A DNA stretch of 64,000 nucleotides from Polynucleobacter sp. MWH-Loch1C5 (GTDB lineage Bacteria; Pseudomonadota; Gammaproteobacteria; Burkholderiales; Burkholderiaceae): positions 992,001 to 1,056,000 of the forward strand of contig NZ_JACVPR010000001.1 in the NCBI RefSeq assembly GCF_018881775.1. Direction: 5' to 3'. Positions 36,820-46,654 of the stretch are shown here, in pieces. The translations under genes were made by a program, and so were the position numbers. The notes beneath the pieces were generated by a model. The model worked only from the letters and a program-made list of their open reading frames with translations, was not told the DNA's origin and did not search any database. Position 1 is the first letter of the stretch. Each line of letters starts with the position of its first letter.

Positions 36820-37376
36820 AGATGGGAAGAAATATAGTGATTAGCAAAAGCCATCAAATTAGTATGAATCGCTGTATAAGGGGGTAGTTGACCGCTAGCG
36901 CGTGCTTTTTCGCCTTTTCCAGTTAAAACGAGATGAGGATCAGCGCCTAAGTTCACGCCAGCGATGAGGTCGCGAACGCTATCACCAACGATTGGCACAC
37001 CTTTGAGTGAAATGCCGTAGCGCTCTGCAATTTGCTTCATCATGCCTGACTTTGGTTTGCGGCAGTCGCATTGATCCGCATCGGTATGTGGACAGAAAAA
37101 GATGGCATCCACTGAGCCGCCTAGTTTATGTAGTTTGCGGTTCATCTTCTCATGTATGGCGTTTAGGGTATCCATGTCATAGAGGCCGCGACCGACGCCA
37201 GATTGGTTTGTTGCAATCACAATGTGGTAGCCAGCCTGATTGAGCTTAGAAATAGCTTCTAGACTTTCAGGGATAGGCAGCCATTCATCAGGTGATTTGA
37301 TGTAGGCATCGCTGTCTTCATTAATCACGCCATCGCGATCTAGAATAATGAGACGAGAGCTTAATTTTTGACCCAT
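36816..37376 (-). CDS. gmhB: D-glycero-beta-D-manno-heptose 1,7-bisphosphate 7-phosphatase
   Basis: HAD-superfamily phosphatase of ADP-heptose synthesis for the LPS core. HAD motif 1 is 'LIILDRDGVINED', motif 2 'VIATNQSGVGRG', and the zinc-binding cluster of the GmhB type is visible as 'FFCPHTDADQCDCRKPKSGM'. Length 186 residues. It lies one base after glyS and overlaps plsC by 4 bp, the glyS-gmhB-plsC order typical of betaproteobacteria. waaF at about 60 kb uses the final heptose donor. Confidence 0.94.
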   Translation of the reverse strand: MGQKLSSRLIILDRDGVINEDSDAYIKSPDEWLPIPESLEAISKLNQAGYHIVIATNQSGVGRGLYDMDTLNAIHEKMNRKLHKLGGSVDAIFFCPHTDADQCDCRKPKSGMMKQIAERYGISLKGVPIVGDSVRDLIAGVNLGADPHLVLTGKGEKARASGQLPPYTAIHTNLMAFANHYISSHL

Positions 37377-37377
37377 A

Positions 37378-39510
37378 TTAATTAGCTAGCTTACTGATGT
37401 CTGCCACTTGATTCATGAGGGTATGCAGTTGATGAAGTAGCGCAATACGATTATTTTTGAGTTTTTCATCAGGGCACATCACCATTACATCAGCAAAAAA
37501 TTGATCGGTAGCCGCACGAATGCTTGCAAAAGCCTTCAAAGCTTGTGCATATTCGCCTTTTTGTAAGGCGGCTCGTGCTTGAGGCTCAATCGTTTCCAAA
37601 GCTTGATAAAGACTCTTTTCAGCAGCTTCTCGAAATAGAGTTGGATTCACAGAACTGGGTGTTTGACCATCTACTTTTTTAAGAATATTGCCAATACGTT
37701 TATTGGCTGCTGCCAATGCTTCAGCTTCTGGCAGTTGAGCGAATGCTCTGACTGCTGCTAAACGCTGCAATAAGTCGGCCAAGATATTAGGATTTAAGCT
37801 AACGACCGCATCAATTTCTTGACTGGTATAGTTTTTCCCGTCAGAGGCTTGATCTTTGAGATAGGCCTTGAGACGGTCCAATATAAATTGATAGATCTCA
37901 TGCAGTTGAGCATTGTCTTGAACTTCAGCTTGCTTGAATGTTGCTTTAGCTATTTCAAGTAAGTTTTGTACTTTGAGTGGTAGTTGTTTTTCAATCAAGA
38001 TACGGCAGATGCCTAAAGCATGTCTGCGCAGGGCAAAGGGATCTTTCTCACCGGTGGGTGCTAGGCCGATACCCCAAATGCCGACAATGGTTTCAATCTT
38101 GTCGGCAAGGGCTAATACGGTACCGACTTGAGATTGGGGTAATTGATCGCCAGCAAAGCGAGGGAAGTAATGTTCCATACAAGCTTGTGCCACTTCAGCA
38201 CTTTCGCCATCATGGTGTGCGTAGTAGCGTCCCATGATGCCTTGAAGCTCCGGAAATTCACCAACCATATCGGTTAATAAGTCACATTTTGCGATTTCAG
38301 CGGCTCGCTGAGTATCTTGTGTAATCTGACTTTGATTGGCAAACAGTTCGTTTGCAATCCAAAGTGCAATCGTTTGCACACGTTCGCTACGCTCGAGTTG
38401 AGTGCCGAGTTTATTGTGATATACGACCTTAGATAGATCTTTGATGCGATCTTTCAGAGCTTTCTTTTTATCTTGCTCAAAGAAGAATTTCGCATCGGCT
38501 AAGCGTGGCCGCACGACCCTTTCGTTACCAGAAATAATGGCATCTGGTGTCTTGGTCTCAATATTCGAGACAATCAAAAATTGATTAACGAGCTTGCCTG
38601 TTTGATCCGTTAATGCAAAGTACTTTTGATTGGTTTGCATGGTTAGGATCAGGCATTCTTGCGGCACGTCTAAAAATTCTTTCTCGAATGAGCAGGCATA
38701 GACAACAGGCCACTCTACTAATGAACAAACTTCTTCGAGCAGACTTTGTGGCATAAGAACTTGGTGTCCTTGAGCTTTTTCATTGAGTGCGAGCTTCATT
38801 TGATTTAAGCGCTTATCAAAATCAGCAATCACTTTGCCTGAACTTTCGAGAGTTGTTTCGTACTCAGAGGCGTGCTTAATGGTCAATGAACCGTCGCTTA
38901 AAAAACGATGACCAAGGGTCGTATTACTACTCTTTAAGCCCAAAGCGTGAACGGGTAAGACTTCTGAGCCATGCATGACTATTAAATGGTGCGCAGGCCT
39001 AACGAATTGCACATCGACTGCTTGTGCAGTACCCGCATCAATCTGGTAGCGCATGACTTTGGGAATCGGTAATTTACTCAAACAAGTATTAATGGCTTGT
39101 TGAGCGGCATCGGTCAGGCTTAATCCAGCTTGGTCAAGTTGGATATAGAAAGTTTCATTCTTACCTTCGCCATCACGCTCTAGCTGAGCAAGATTTACTT
39201 GTTCAATACCCAAAGAACTAAGTTTTTTAATTAATGGTGCACTCGCTTGACCATTAGCATCGAGACCGATACTAACAGGCAAGAGTTTTTCTCGACGTCG
39301 TTGTTGAGGTGCTTGACTTAAAACATCAGTGATCAATACAGCAAGACGGCGAGGTGTGGCAAATTTTGTACAAGTGGAACTATTGCTTAAAACGCCATCT
39401 TTTTTGAGTGATTGAAAAATACTTTCAGCAAAGCTATCACCCAGTTTAGATAGAGCCTTAGGTGGTAGCTCCTCAGTCAGGAGTTCAATCAGTAAAGGTT
39501 GTAAAGACAT
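37378..39510 (-). CDS. glyS: Glycyl-tRNA synthetase beta subunit
   Basis: Large subunit of the bacterial (alpha-beta) glycyl-tRNA synthetase. Visible features are the N-terminal 'LLIELLTEELPPKALSKLG', 'ADFDKRLNQMKLAL', 'NQKYFALTDQTGKLVNQFLI' and the HD-like 'ALADKIETIVGIWGIG', followed by 'GLAPTGEKDPFALRRHALGI', which are standard for GlyS. The start is ATG at 39510 (MSLQPL); the ORF-track extension overlaps glyQ and is not needed. Length 710 residues. Its start is two bases from the glyQ stop; both subunits are made from one transcript. Confidence 0.96.
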   Translation of the reverse strand: MSLQPLLIELLTEELPPKALSKLGDSFAESIFQSLKKDGVLSNSSTCTKFATPRRLAVLITDVLSQAPQQRRREKLLPVSIGLDANGQASAPLIKKLSSLGIEQVNLAQLERDGEGKNETFYIQLDQAGLSLTDAAQQAINTCLSKLPIPKVMRYQIDAGTAQAVDVQFVRPAHHLIVMHGSEVLPVHALGLKSSNTTLGHRFLSDGSLTIKHASEYETTLESSGKVIADFDKRLNQMKLALNEKAQGHQVLMPQSLLEEVCSLVEWPVVYACSFEKEFLDVPQECLILTMQTNQKYFALTDQTGKLVNQFLIVSNIETKTPDAIISGNERVVRPRLADAKFFFEQDKKKALKDRIKDLSKVVYHNKLGTQLERSERVQTIALWIANELFANQSQITQDTQRAAEIAKCDLLTDMVGEFPELQGIMGRYYAHHDGESAEVAQACMEHYFPRFAGDQLPQSQVGTVLALADKIETIVGIWGIGLAPTGEKDPFALRRHALGICRILIEKQLPLKVQNLLEIAKATFKQAEVQDNAQLHEIYQFILDRLKAYLKDQASDGKNYTSQEIDAVVSLNPNILADLLQRLAAVRAFAQLPEAEALAAANKRIGNILKKVDGQTPSSVNPTLFREAAEKSLYQALETIEPQARAALQKGEYAQALKAFASIRAATDQFFADVMVMCPDEKLKNNRIALLHQLHTLMNQVADISKLAN

Positions 39511-39511
39511 A

Positions 39512-40393
39512 TTAATTTGCCCCCTGTGCACACATAGGGAAGCCTAATCTTTCTCTTGAGTCATAGTAAGCTTGAGCGACTGTCTTGGATAAATTTCTGA
39601 TTCGTCCAATATAAGCTGCTCTTTCTGTCACAGATATCGCACCTCTCGCATCTAAGAGATTAAATGTATGCGCGGCTTTTAAAACCATTTCATAGGCAGG
39701 TAAGGCTAACGGGATTTCCATCAAACGCTTTGCTTCTCTCTCGTAGTTACCGAATTGCTCGAATAACCATTCACTATTGGAGTACTCAAAGTTATAGGTC
39801 GACTGCTCCACTTCATTTTGATGATAGACATCGCGATACTTAACGCCATCTGTCCATACGAGATCGTATACGTTTTCTACTTTCTGCAGATACATAGCTA
39901 AACGTTCTAGACCGTATGTGATCTCGCCTAAGATGGGTTTGCAATCGAGGCCGCCGACTTGCTGAAAATACGTAAATTGAGTAATTTCCATGCCGTTGAG
40001 CCAAACTTCCCAACCCAGGCCCCAAGCGCCCAGTGTGGGGTTTTCCCAATCATCTTCAACAAAGCGCACATCGTTTTGTTTCAAATCAAGACCCAGAGCG
40101 GCGAGACTACCAAGATAGAGCTCTAGGATATTTTCAGGTGCTGGTTTGAGAACTACCTGATATTGATAATAGTGTTGCAAACGATTTGGATTTTCACCAT
40201 AGCGACCATCTTTGGGTCGTCTAGAAGGTTGAACATAAGCAGCTTTCCACGGTTCTGGCCCAATGGCACGCAGAAAAGTAGCTGTATGTGATGTCCCTGC
40301 GCCAACCTCAAGGTCGACGGGTTGCAATAGGGCACAACCTTGTTGGTCCCAATACTCTTGTAACTTTAGGATAAGTTGCTGAAAGGTAAGCAT
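39512..40393 (-). CDS. glyQ: Glycyl-tRNA synthetase alpha subunit
   Basis: Class II catalytic subunit of glycyl-tRNA synthetase. The N-terminal '[20 protein letters not shown]' and '[20 protein letters not shown]' are diagnostic of GlyQ, as are '[20 protein letters not shown]' and '[14 protein letters not shown]' (motif 3 region). I chose the ATG at 40393 (MLTFQQL) over the ORF-track GTG at 40399 because it has a weak GAG ribosome site and fits the family. Length 293 residues. It heads glyQ-glyS-gmhB-plsC, 45 bp downstream of lnt. Confidence 0.96.
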   Translation of the reverse strand: MLTFQQLILKLQEYWDQQGCALLQPVDLEVGAGTSHTATFLRAIGPEPWKAAYVQPSRRPKDGRYGENPNRLQHYYQYQVVLKPAPENILELYLGSLAALGLDLKQNDVRFVEDDWENPTLGAWGLGWEVWLNGMEITQFTYFQQVGGLDCKPILGEITYGLERLAMYLQKVENVYDLVWTDGVKYRDVYHQNEVEQSTYNFEYSNSEWLFEQFGNYEREAKRLMEIPLALPAYEMVLKAAHTFNLLDARGAISVTERAAYIGRIRNLSKTVAQAYYDSRERLGFPMCAQGAN

Positions 40394-40437
40394 ATTCACT
40401 CAATTAGTCAGACCCTCAATTTTACCTGTCTTGGGCT

Positions 40438-41958
40438 TCAAACTAGCTTTTTTGAGCGTATCCAGCAAAAAAATAGAGTGAGTATTGAAATTCCGAGGAT
40501 GGGAAGGTTCCCGAGGTGGACATAGGGGGTTTTGCCACTAAATGGCTGGACAGTGCCGGTGAGGGCCTCTTGTTCAAATTCTGCGAGCGTGGATGTCACT
40601 TGACCACGTTCATTAATGATCCCGGTAAGACCCGTATTGGTAGCACGTATAGTGGGGATTCCAGTCTCTAAGGAGCGTAAGCGTGCCAAGCGTAATTGTT
40701 GTTCTGCAGCTTGACTCTCACCAAACCAGGCAAGGTTGGTGATATTGACCCAAATGTGATGCCCTTGAAGGTCATACTTTTGGCGCTTCGCGATTTCAGA
40801 GCCAAAAACATCTTCATAACAGATCATCACACCCAGCCGAATGGGCTTTTCAGTATGCAAAACCATGGGGTTCTGTATGAGGTCACCGCGTTTAAATTGT
40901 CCTAGAGGTACTCCAAAAGCATTAACAAACCACTGAAAGCCGGTAGGTACAAATTCACCAAAGGGAACTAAATGGTGTTTGTCGTAGCGGTAGGTTTGCT
41001 TGTGATCAAAGCCAAGCGCTGAATTAGAAAGTTCTTGATTGTCGTGGCTACCTAGGATGCCACTGAGGAAAAATTGGTTTTTATCACCCAGTGACTTTTG
41101 CAAAGATTCAACATTGAGTACTCGATCGGTGATGGGTAAAGCTGTTTCAGGGGCTACGACTAATTGAGCTGAACTTGTACTTAATTTTTTTAAATAAAAA
41201 TCCTGTTGTGCAATTGCTTGCTCTTGGCTCATAAATAGGGGCTGCGGAAAATTACCCTGTAGTAACTCTACTGAAATTCCTGAACCATAAGGCGTAGTAA
41301 ATGGAATTAAGGCTAAACCGTTGCTGAGTGAAACGATAAAAAGTACGGTGATAGATTTTTTTATTAGGCTGGTTTTTGCCAGAGCAATAAAAGCTGCGGT
41401 AAAACTGGCTATCCAAGTGCATGCAAGACCTCCTAGGATTGGAGCCCAACCAAAAAATGCACCGTCGATTTGAGATTCAGCAATGCCAGCCCATGGAAAA
41501 CCTGTAAATACTATCCCTCTAAGCCATTCAGCTAGGCAAATACTGCTGGCTAGCGCTGCCGGTAAAAAAGAAAAATGAATCAGTTTGCGCGCTGTTGCGA
41601 CGCTGAGCGCAAACCAAATTGATAAATATGAAGATAGGGCAACTACTGCAAATATCGAGAGTAATACATGCATTCGACCAACATCATGAAGGCTGATGTA
41701 TATCCACCAGAGCGCATTCACAAAATAACCTAGTTGATAGAGCCAAGCGTGAAGTAGGGGTTGATTGGATTTTTTATAGAAATGAAAAAAAGCAGTGAGT
41801 GCAAGTAAAAACCACCAGCCACCGTAAGGTAGCTCAGTCATCCAGGCTGTCAGTGAACCTAGTAAGAGAAAGAGTGCAGTTTTAATCAAGATCTTGCGGT
41901 TTGCTAGCAAGAATAATGTGAATTTGTCTCGCGTCAGCTCGTTGTATCTCAAACTCAT
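40438..41958 (-). CDS. lnt: Apolipoprotein N-acyltransferase
   Basis: Inner-membrane enzyme that adds the third acyl chain to lipoproteins. Multiple N-terminal transmembrane helices (about residues 25-210) are followed by a nitrilase-like periplasmic domain: Glu in 'QLVVAPETALPI', Lys in 'HHLVPFGEFVPTG' (within 'YDKHHLVPFGE') and Cys in 'GVMICYEDVFGSEIA' form the catalytic triad; a C-terminal helix ends the protein. Length 506 residues with the ATG at 41958, which has GGAG four bases before it but lies 77 bp inside corC. A TTG at 41889 next to the corC stop would remove 23 residues and is the alternative. Confidence 0.93.
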   Translation of the reverse strand: MSLRYNELTRDKFTLFLLANRKILIKTALFLLLGSLTAWMTELPYGGWWFLLALTAFFHFYKKSNQPLLHAWLYQLGYFVNALWWIYISLHDVGRMHVLLSIFAVVALSSYLSIWFALSVATARKLIHFSFLPAALASSICLAEWLRGIVFTGFPWAGIAESQIDGAFFGWAPILGGLACTWIASFTAAFIALAKTSLIKKSITVLFIVSLSNGLALIPFTTPYGSGISVELLQGNFPQPLFMSQEQAIAQQDFYLKKLSTSSAQLVVAPETALPITDRVLNVESLQKSLGDKNQFFLSGILGSHDNQELSNSALGFDHKQTYRYDKHHLVPFGEFVPTGFQWFVNAFGVPLGQFKRGDLIQNPMVLHTEKPIRLGVMICYEDVFGSEIAKRQKYDLQGHHIWVNITNLAWFGESQAAEQQLRLARLRSLETGIPTIRATNTGLTGIINERGQVTSTLAEFEQEALTGTVQPFSGKTPYVHLGNLPILGISILTLFFCWIRSKKLV

Positions 41959-42724
41959 AGTCTCCGAGTTTGATTACATCGCCTTTATGAGGAAGTTTGC
42001 CAAGATGTTTAAGGATGAAGCCGGCAAGAGTATCGTTGTCCTCATCATAAAAGCTGGTGTTGAGAAACTGGTTCACTTGCTCGAGTTCAGCAATGCCTTT
42101 GATTCTAAATTTTCCATCGTTGGTCTGGATAATGTTGTCTTCAGAATCATCGATGTCATGCTCATCCTCGATGTCGCCTACGATTTGCTCGAGTACATCT
42201 TCAATGGTGACTAAACCTGCAATGCCACCATATTCATCGACGACCATTGCTAGATGGTTGCGATGCTCACGGAAGTCTCGAAGCAAGACACCTAAGCGTT
42301 TGGATTCAGGAATAAATACTGCCGGTCTGAGCCAATCACGTATATCAAAACCTTCTTCTTGAGAATGGCGTAGTAAATCTTTGGCTAGTAGTATGCCAAT
42401 GACGTTATCACGACTGTTTTCATAGACTGGAAAGCGAGAGTGGGCAGCTCGAATAACTTCATTAATGGTGTCTTCAAGTGATGCATTGATATCGATCCAG
42501 TCGATTTGCGAACGAGTGACCAAGATATCTCGAGCAGTCATTTGACCCACTTGGAAAACACCTTCGATCATAGCTAATGCATCTGCATCGATCAAACCTT
42601 CTGATTGAGCTTGGCGAAGAGTTTCAAGTAGTTCTGCTCTTTTTTCCTCGGCAGAGGCAGGCGATGGGGACAGTAAACGTCCTAATTTTTCGAGTAAGGT
42701 TTGCGACTCAGGTTCTGCTGACAT
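41882..42724 (-). CDS. corC: CorC/YbeX-family CBS-domain protein
   Basis: Cytoplasmic protein with two CBS domains (about residues 65-185: 'ARDILVTRSQIDWIDINASL' and 'LAMVVDEYGGIAGLVTIEDV') and a C-terminal transporter-associated CorC_HlyC domain ('DGKFRIKGIAELEQVNQFL'). The family is named for a proposed role in Mg2+/Co2+ efflux; in E. coli YbeX is linked to ribosome-related functions. It lacks the membrane domain of larger HlyC/CorC proteins. It is placed between ybeY (30 bp upstream) and lnt, the conserved ybeY-ybeX-lnt order. Confidence 0.92.
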   Translation of the reverse strand: MSAEPESQTLLEKLGRLLSPSPASAEEKRAELLETLRQAQSEGLIDADALAMIEGVFQVGQMTARDILVTRSQIDWIDINASLEDTINEVIRAAHSRFPVYENSRDNVIGILLAKDLLRHSQEEGFDIRDWLRPAVFIPESKRLGVLLRDFREHRNHLAMVVDEYGGIAGLVTIEDVLEQIVGDIEDEHDIDDSEDNIIQTNDGKFRIKGIAELEQVNQFLNTSFYDEDNDTLAGFILKHLGKLPHKGDVIKLGDYEFEIQRADARQIHIILASKPQDLD

Positions 42725-42754
42725 AATGCCTAAGCATAACGGATTTTTGTGATA

Positions 42755-43210
42755 TTACAAATAAGGATTTGCAATTTTGAGTTTTTGCAAAATGGCTACT
42801 TCCAAGCTCTCCATGGCTTCTGCCTCAATTTCATCTTCGTGATCAAAACCTTGGGCATGGAGTGCCCCATGCACCAAAAGATGGCTTAAATGATCAACAA
42901 TACTTTTTCCTTGAGTTTTGGCTTCTTGCACCACTATGGGCCAGCAAATCACTAAGTCGGAGTGGAGCGCTTGACCTGGTGTGTGATAGTTGAAGGTCAG
43001 AATATTGGTGGCATAGTCTTTATTGCGATAAGCCGCATTCAGTTTGCGGCTTTCTGCTTTACCGGTAAAACGTAAAGTCAATTGCGCATCATTTTGAATA
43101 GTCATGCGCAATATTTTTTTTAATTGAGCCACACTCATGATGGCATTGATAGATTCCTCTAATTTGGCTGTGCCAAATTGAATCTCAATGAATACTTTAT
43201 TCGACTTCAT
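42755..43210 (-). CDS. ybeY: Endoribonuclease YbeY (rRNA maturation)
   Basis: Single-strand endoribonuclease with a role in 16S rRNA 3' maturation and ribosome quality control. The zinc-binding motif of the UPF0054 family is intact: '[17 protein letters not shown]' (three His). The preceding '[14 protein letters not shown]' is the other family mark (usually KDxxTNVLSFxY). Length 151 residues. Its start overlaps the miaB stop by 4 bp. In E. coli and many betaproteobacteria phoH/ybeZ lies between miaB and ybeY; here it is absent. Confidence 0.94.
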   Translation of the reverse strand: MKSNKVFIEIQFGTAKLEESINAIMSVAQLKKILRMTIQNDAQLTLRFTGKAESRKLNAAYRNKDYATNILTFNYHTPGQALHSDLVICWPIVVQEAKTQGKSIVDHLSHLLVHGALHAQGFDHEDEIEAEAMESLEVAILQKLKIANPYL

Positions 43211-44547
43211 TCTTGAATGATGAGCTCACCTCTAAGAGAGTGAGCTAAAGCTTCTGTGTATTTAACAGGTAGCAATTTACCAATTAGGCGACGTGCTTGA
43301 TCGTTGCCGATGTCAATATTGACCACGCGATTATTCTCGGTGCGCCCCTGAAGACGTAGGCCATCTTTGGCCATACTTTCAATCATGACTAATTCTTCTT
43401 GACCAACCATGGATTGGCTGATTTCAAGAATATGCTTATCAATTTGTCCCACAAGACGTTGTAAGCGTGCGACTTTTGTGGCGCGCGGTGTGTCGTCTTT
43501 TAGATTTGCTGCAGGCGTGCCTGGGCGTTCGCTGTAAATAAAGCAGTAACTATTATCGAAATATAAATCTTCAACCAGACGCATGAGCATCTCAAAGTCT
43601 TCATCAGTTTCGCCAGGGAAACCGACAATAAAATCACTTGAGAGTGAAAGGTTAGGTCGTATTGCTTTGACTTTACGTATGACACTTTTGTATTCAAGAC
43701 TTGTATAGCCACGTTTCATGGCGGCCAATATCTTGTCTGAGGCATGTTGCGCTGGAAGATGTAAGTGATTGACGAGTTTAGGTAACTTTTCGTAGCAATC
43801 AATCAGGCGTTGCGTAAATTCTTTAGGATGACTGGTTGTAAAACGAATTCGTTGAATGCCTGGGATCTCTGAAACATACTCAAGGAGTAAAGCGAAGTCA
43901 GCAATTTCTGAGGTGTTACCCATTTTGCCACGATACGCATTCACGTTTTGACCTAGTAGGTTAATTTCTTGAACGCCTTGGGCTGCTAAAGTAGCTACTT
44001 CCGTCAGCACGTCATCTAAGGGTCTAGAGACTTCTTCGCCGCGAGTGTATGGCACAACGCAGTAGCTACAGTATTTAGAGCAGCCTTCCATAATCGATAC
44101 ATAAGCTGCACCACCTTCGACTCGAGCCGGAGGTAAGTTATCAAACTTTTCAATTTCCGGGAAGCTGATGTCGACTTGAGGCAGGCCACTTTGACGGCGC
44201 GCAGAAATTAAATCAGGCAGGCGGTGTAGGGTTTGCGGGCCAAATACCAAATCAACATAAGGAGCGCGATTAATAATATGCTTACCTTCTTGGCTGGCCA
44301 CACAACCACCAACACCAATGATCAGTTCTGGCTTAATGGCCTTGAGCTCTTTGAGTCTACCTAGGTCAGAAAAAACTTTTTCCTGAGCTTTTTCTCTGAC
44401 AGAGCAAGTATTCAAAAGAATGACATCAGCATCCTCTGGGGTTTCTGTCTGAACAAGTCCTTCTTTGGCATGTAAGACGTCAGCCATCTTGTCAGAGTCA
44501 TATTCATTCATCTGACAACCAAAAGTGCGGATATAAACTTTTTTCAT
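43207..44547 (-). CDS. miaB: tRNA-2-methylthio-N6-dimethylallyladenosine synthase
   Basis: Radical-SAM enzyme that methylthiolates i6A37 in tRNAs reading U-starting codons. The N-terminal UPF0004 domain starts '[20 protein letters not shown]' with the first cluster cysteine; others lie in '[17 protein letters not shown]' and '[11 protein letters not shown]'. The radical-SAM motif is '[20 protein letters not shown]' (CxxxCxxC), and a TRAM domain closes the protein. The start is ATG at 44547 ([12 protein letters not shown]); the ORF track adds 22 residues. Length 446 residues, a normal size. Confidence 0.97.
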   Translation of the reverse strand: MKKVYIRTFGCQMNEYDSDKMADVLHAKEGLVQTETPEDADVILLNTCSVREKAQEKVFSDLGRLKELKAIKPELIIGVGGCVASQEGKHIINRAPYVDLVFGPQTLHRLPDLISARRQSGLPQVDISFPEIEKFDNLPPARVEGGAAYVSIMEGCSKYCSYCVVPYTRGEEVSRPLDDVLTEVATLAAQGVQEINLLGQNVNAYRGKMGNTSEIADFALLLEYVSEIPGIQRIRFTTSHPKEFTQRLIDCYEKLPKLVNHLHLPAQHASDKILAAMKRGYTSLEYKSVIRKVKAIRPNLSLSSDFIVGFPGETDEDFEMLMRLVEDLYFDNSYCFIYSERPGTPAANLKDDTPRATKVARLQRLVGQIDKHILEISQSMVGQEELVMIESMAKDGLRLQGRTENNRVVNIDIGNDQARRLIGKLLPVKYTEALAHSLRGELIIQE

Positions 44548-44549
44548 AA

Positions 44550-45815
44550 TTACAGTAATTGAAAGGCGATGATCGCTACTATGGTTGGGGGTAGTGCAGC
44601 TAAGAAGAGCCACAGTGCGGATACATTTCCATCCGGAAAATGCTCACGGAGTATCGACATACCAGCAGGGTTAGGTGCATTAGCAATCACGGTTAAGCCG
44701 CCGCCCGTAATTGCACCTGCTACTAGGGCATATTTAAATTCATCGCTAACTCCTTCTACCAATGAGCCTAAGTAAGTTAGAGCAGCATTATCTGTGACTG
44801 CAGTTAAAGCGGTTGCGCCGAAGTAAACCACAGTAGAACTCATACTTTCTAATGTGGGTTGCAGCCACCACTGTTGCATACCACCTAAGACGACTAAGCC
44901 GGCTAAGAAGAATGCCACCATTAAAGCCTCTTTTAATAAAAGACGGCTCTGATATTTGGCATATGCATGGGTGTAACCTAGGAAGAAAAGTAGTAAACCC
45001 ATGAAGACCACAGGATGGTGTGCAAAAACCACAATACTGGCCAAGAAGAATAAATGAACGGCAACGACAAACCAGGGTATTTCATCCGCTTTGTCATTCG
45101 TAGCTTGTTTAGGTAGATCTTTATGAACCAAGAGGGTTAAAAGAACTGTGTTCACTAGTACGGCAAGTGCTGCTTTTGTACCAAAGGTATAGAAAACAAA
45201 GCTGGTCGACCAATTCCAAGTGCTAGCCACCATCAAAATCGGAGGAGCTGCAAAGTTAGTCAATGCACCACCAATCGAGATATTGACAAATAAGACACCA
45301 ATGGTGAGATACATCAACTTCGTGTTTTTGGTCTGACTAAAGATTTTTTTCTTTAGCAGTAATGCTGCCAAGGTCATTGCAGCCGGCTCGGTGATAAATG
45401 AGCCTAAAAGGGGCACTAGGCTTAGAGTGACAAAGTAATTCGTGATGTTTGCATTGAGGCGAAATAGTTGACTGAGTAAGCCAGAGACTATGCGCACGAG
45501 TTCAGACGCAAAATGTAAGATCGGACGGCTTGCAGCTACAACCATAATGGCGAAAACAAATAAAGGCTCGGTATAGTTTCTGCCTTCGACATATTCAATC
45601 GATGACTGAATAGACCCTGATTGAGCTGCCATAAATAAAACTAGGACCATCGCCCAGAAGCCAAACACAGCCTCCACTTCGCCCAAGAGATGCCAGAGGC
45701 CTGCGTGATTGGGTTGTTTGTGAGCAAGTCTCTCGAAGAGGCTAGCAGAAAAAGTATGAAGTACTGCAATACAGAACAGCGTAGTCGCAATAATTTGTAC
45801 GGTGGTTGGATTCAT
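44550..45815 (-). CDS. Putative Na+/H+ antiporter (polytopic membrane protein)
   Basis: Inner-membrane protein of 421 residues with about eleven hydrophobic segments. The wording '[20 protein letters not shown]', '[19 protein letters not shown]' and '[19 protein letters not shown]', plus '[15 protein letters not shown]' near the end, resembles the putative Na+/H+ antiporter family (Na_H_antiport_3) of proteobacteria as I recall it. The paired motifs '[15 protein letters not shown]' and '[15 protein letters not shown]' in the two halves suggest an inverted-repeat ion transporter fold. Ion specificity is not proven. Start: ATG at 45815 (MNPTTVQ), not the ORF-track start at 45869. It ends 2 bp before the miaB start codon, so it may be co-transcribed with miaB. 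Confidence 0.82.
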   Translation of the reverse strand: MNPTTVQIIATTLFCIAVLHTFSASLFERLAHKQPNHAGLWHLLGEVEAVFGFWAMVLVLFMAAQSGSIQSSIEYVEGRNYTEPLFVFAIMVVAASRPILHFASELVRIVSGLLSQLFRLNANITNYFVTLSLVPLLGSFITEPAAMTLAALLLKKKIFSQTKNTKLMYLTIGVLFVNISIGGALTNFAAPPILMVASTWNWSTSFVFYTFGTKAALAVLVNTVLLTLLVHKDLPKQATNDKADEIPWFVVAVHLFFLASIVVFAHHPVVFMGLLLFFLGYTHAYAKYQSRLLLKEALMVAFFLAGLVVLGGMQQWWLQPTLESMSSTVVYFGATALTAVTDNAALTYLGSLVEGVSDEFKYALVAGAITGGGLTVIANAPNPAGMSILREHFPDGNVSALWLFLAALPPTIVAIIAFQLL

Positions 45816-45861
45816 AAAAGGCCCTTTCTCTGGGAGATATTTTAAGCCTTTATGTGAATAA

Positions 45862-45877
45862 ACCGCCAAACGGCGGT
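45862..45877 (-). terminator. Hairpin after the DsrE-like gene, probable weak terminator
   Basis: Perfect stem ACCGCC/GGCGGT with a 4-base loop. Read leftward it lies about 30 bp after the DsrE stop and is followed by TTTATT, a poor T-run. It may end the DsrE transcript before the antiporter gene. Confidence 0.5.
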
Positions 45878-45907
45878 CTATAGAGTGTTATGGTTATTTA
45901 TAGAAAC

Positions 45908-46324
45908 TTAGGGGCGCAAATAGGCGTATTTTTCTTTAGCTTGTAGATTGGCTACTTCTGCCACACCGGAAGGCACAATCTTGGCTTCTAAAACGACTTG
46001 CTCTTTGGCAATTTTTCTAGAAACTAAGGTGTTATTGCAGACTCTAAATTCAACACCGCGACTGGCTAGCTCACCGATCGGGCCTGCAAATTTTCCACCA
46101 GCCATGTTTTCGGCACCTTCAAGCAGAAAATCAATGCCTGGGCCATGAGTGACCACAACAATTTTTGCACTAGGATCGGCATTGAGGTGGTTGCGAATAT
46201 TGCCAATTGCACGACTAGCCTGTTGTACACCTTCATTGATGTGATAAACCACTTTAGTTTCTGCATGAGCGAGACTGCTAATCAAAATGGCAGCTACAAA
46301 AGCAATAGATCGACTTATTTTCAT
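45908..46324 (-). CDS. Secreted DsrE-family protein
   Basis: Small exported protein (138 residues) with a signal peptide (ISRSIAFVAAILISSLAHA, cleavage after AHA). The mature part resembles the DsrE/DsrF-like fold: 'TKVVYHINEGVQQASRAIGN', 'AKIVVVTHGPGIDFLLEGAE' and 'RGVEFRVCNNTLVSRKI'. The cysteine in 'FRVCNNTL' is at the position where family members handle sulfur, but periplasmic DsrE proteins have no proven role. The start is ATG at 46324 with a strong GGAGGGAA ribosome site; the ORF track adds 23 residues. It is monocistronic, flanked by two hairpins. Confidence 0.85.
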   Translation of the reverse strand: MKISRSIAFVAAILISSLAHAETKVVYHINEGVQQASRAIGNIRNHLNADPSAKIVVVTHGPGIDFLLEGAENMAGGKFAGPIGELASRGVEFRVCNNTLVSRKIAKEQVVLEAKIVPSGVAEVANLQAKEKYAYLRP

Positions 46325-46410
46325 ATTTCCCTCCATGGGCATTGATTGTTTATTAGGTCTTATGCCGTTTAGTCTAACACCAGTTATCTTCACAGAGTTG
46401 TGCCCAAAAT

Positions 46411-46444
46411 AAAAAAGACCCAGCTGAAAACTTGGGTCTTTTTT
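46411..46444 (-). terminator. Terminator downstream of tRNA-Met
   Basis: GACCCA (46417-46422) pairs with TGGGTC (46433-46438), extended by A/T pairs on both sides. Read leftward from the tRNA it gives a stem followed by a T-run; being symmetric it could work in both directions. Confidence 0.8.
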
Positions 46445-46452
46445 AAGTGTTT

Positions 46453-46529
<77 letters not shown>

Positions 46530-46539
46530 GAAGTTAGAG

Positions 46540-46569
46540 ATTATAGCCCAATCGCTCTAGGAGGAGCAA
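46540..46569 (-). promoter_or_regulatory. Promoter of tRNA-Met
   Basis: Read leftward: TTGCTC (46569-46564), an 18-bp spacer and a perfect TATAAT (46545-46540). The predicted start of transcription is about four bases before the tRNA. Confidence 0.65.
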
Positions 46570-46600
46570 TTGGACTATTAGGCTTCTAAAGTAGGTAATA

Positions 46601-46630
46601 AAAAACGGCGACCTTTTGAGTCGCCGTTAT
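46601..46630 (-). terminator. Terminator of the MFS transporter gene
   Basis: AACGGCGAC/GTCGCCGTT stem (9 bp) with a 7-base loop, followed leftward by TTTTTATT. It starts about 25 bp after the MFS stop codon. Confidence 0.85.
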
Positions 46631-46654
46631 CTTTTTTGCTTAAGAGACTATGGA

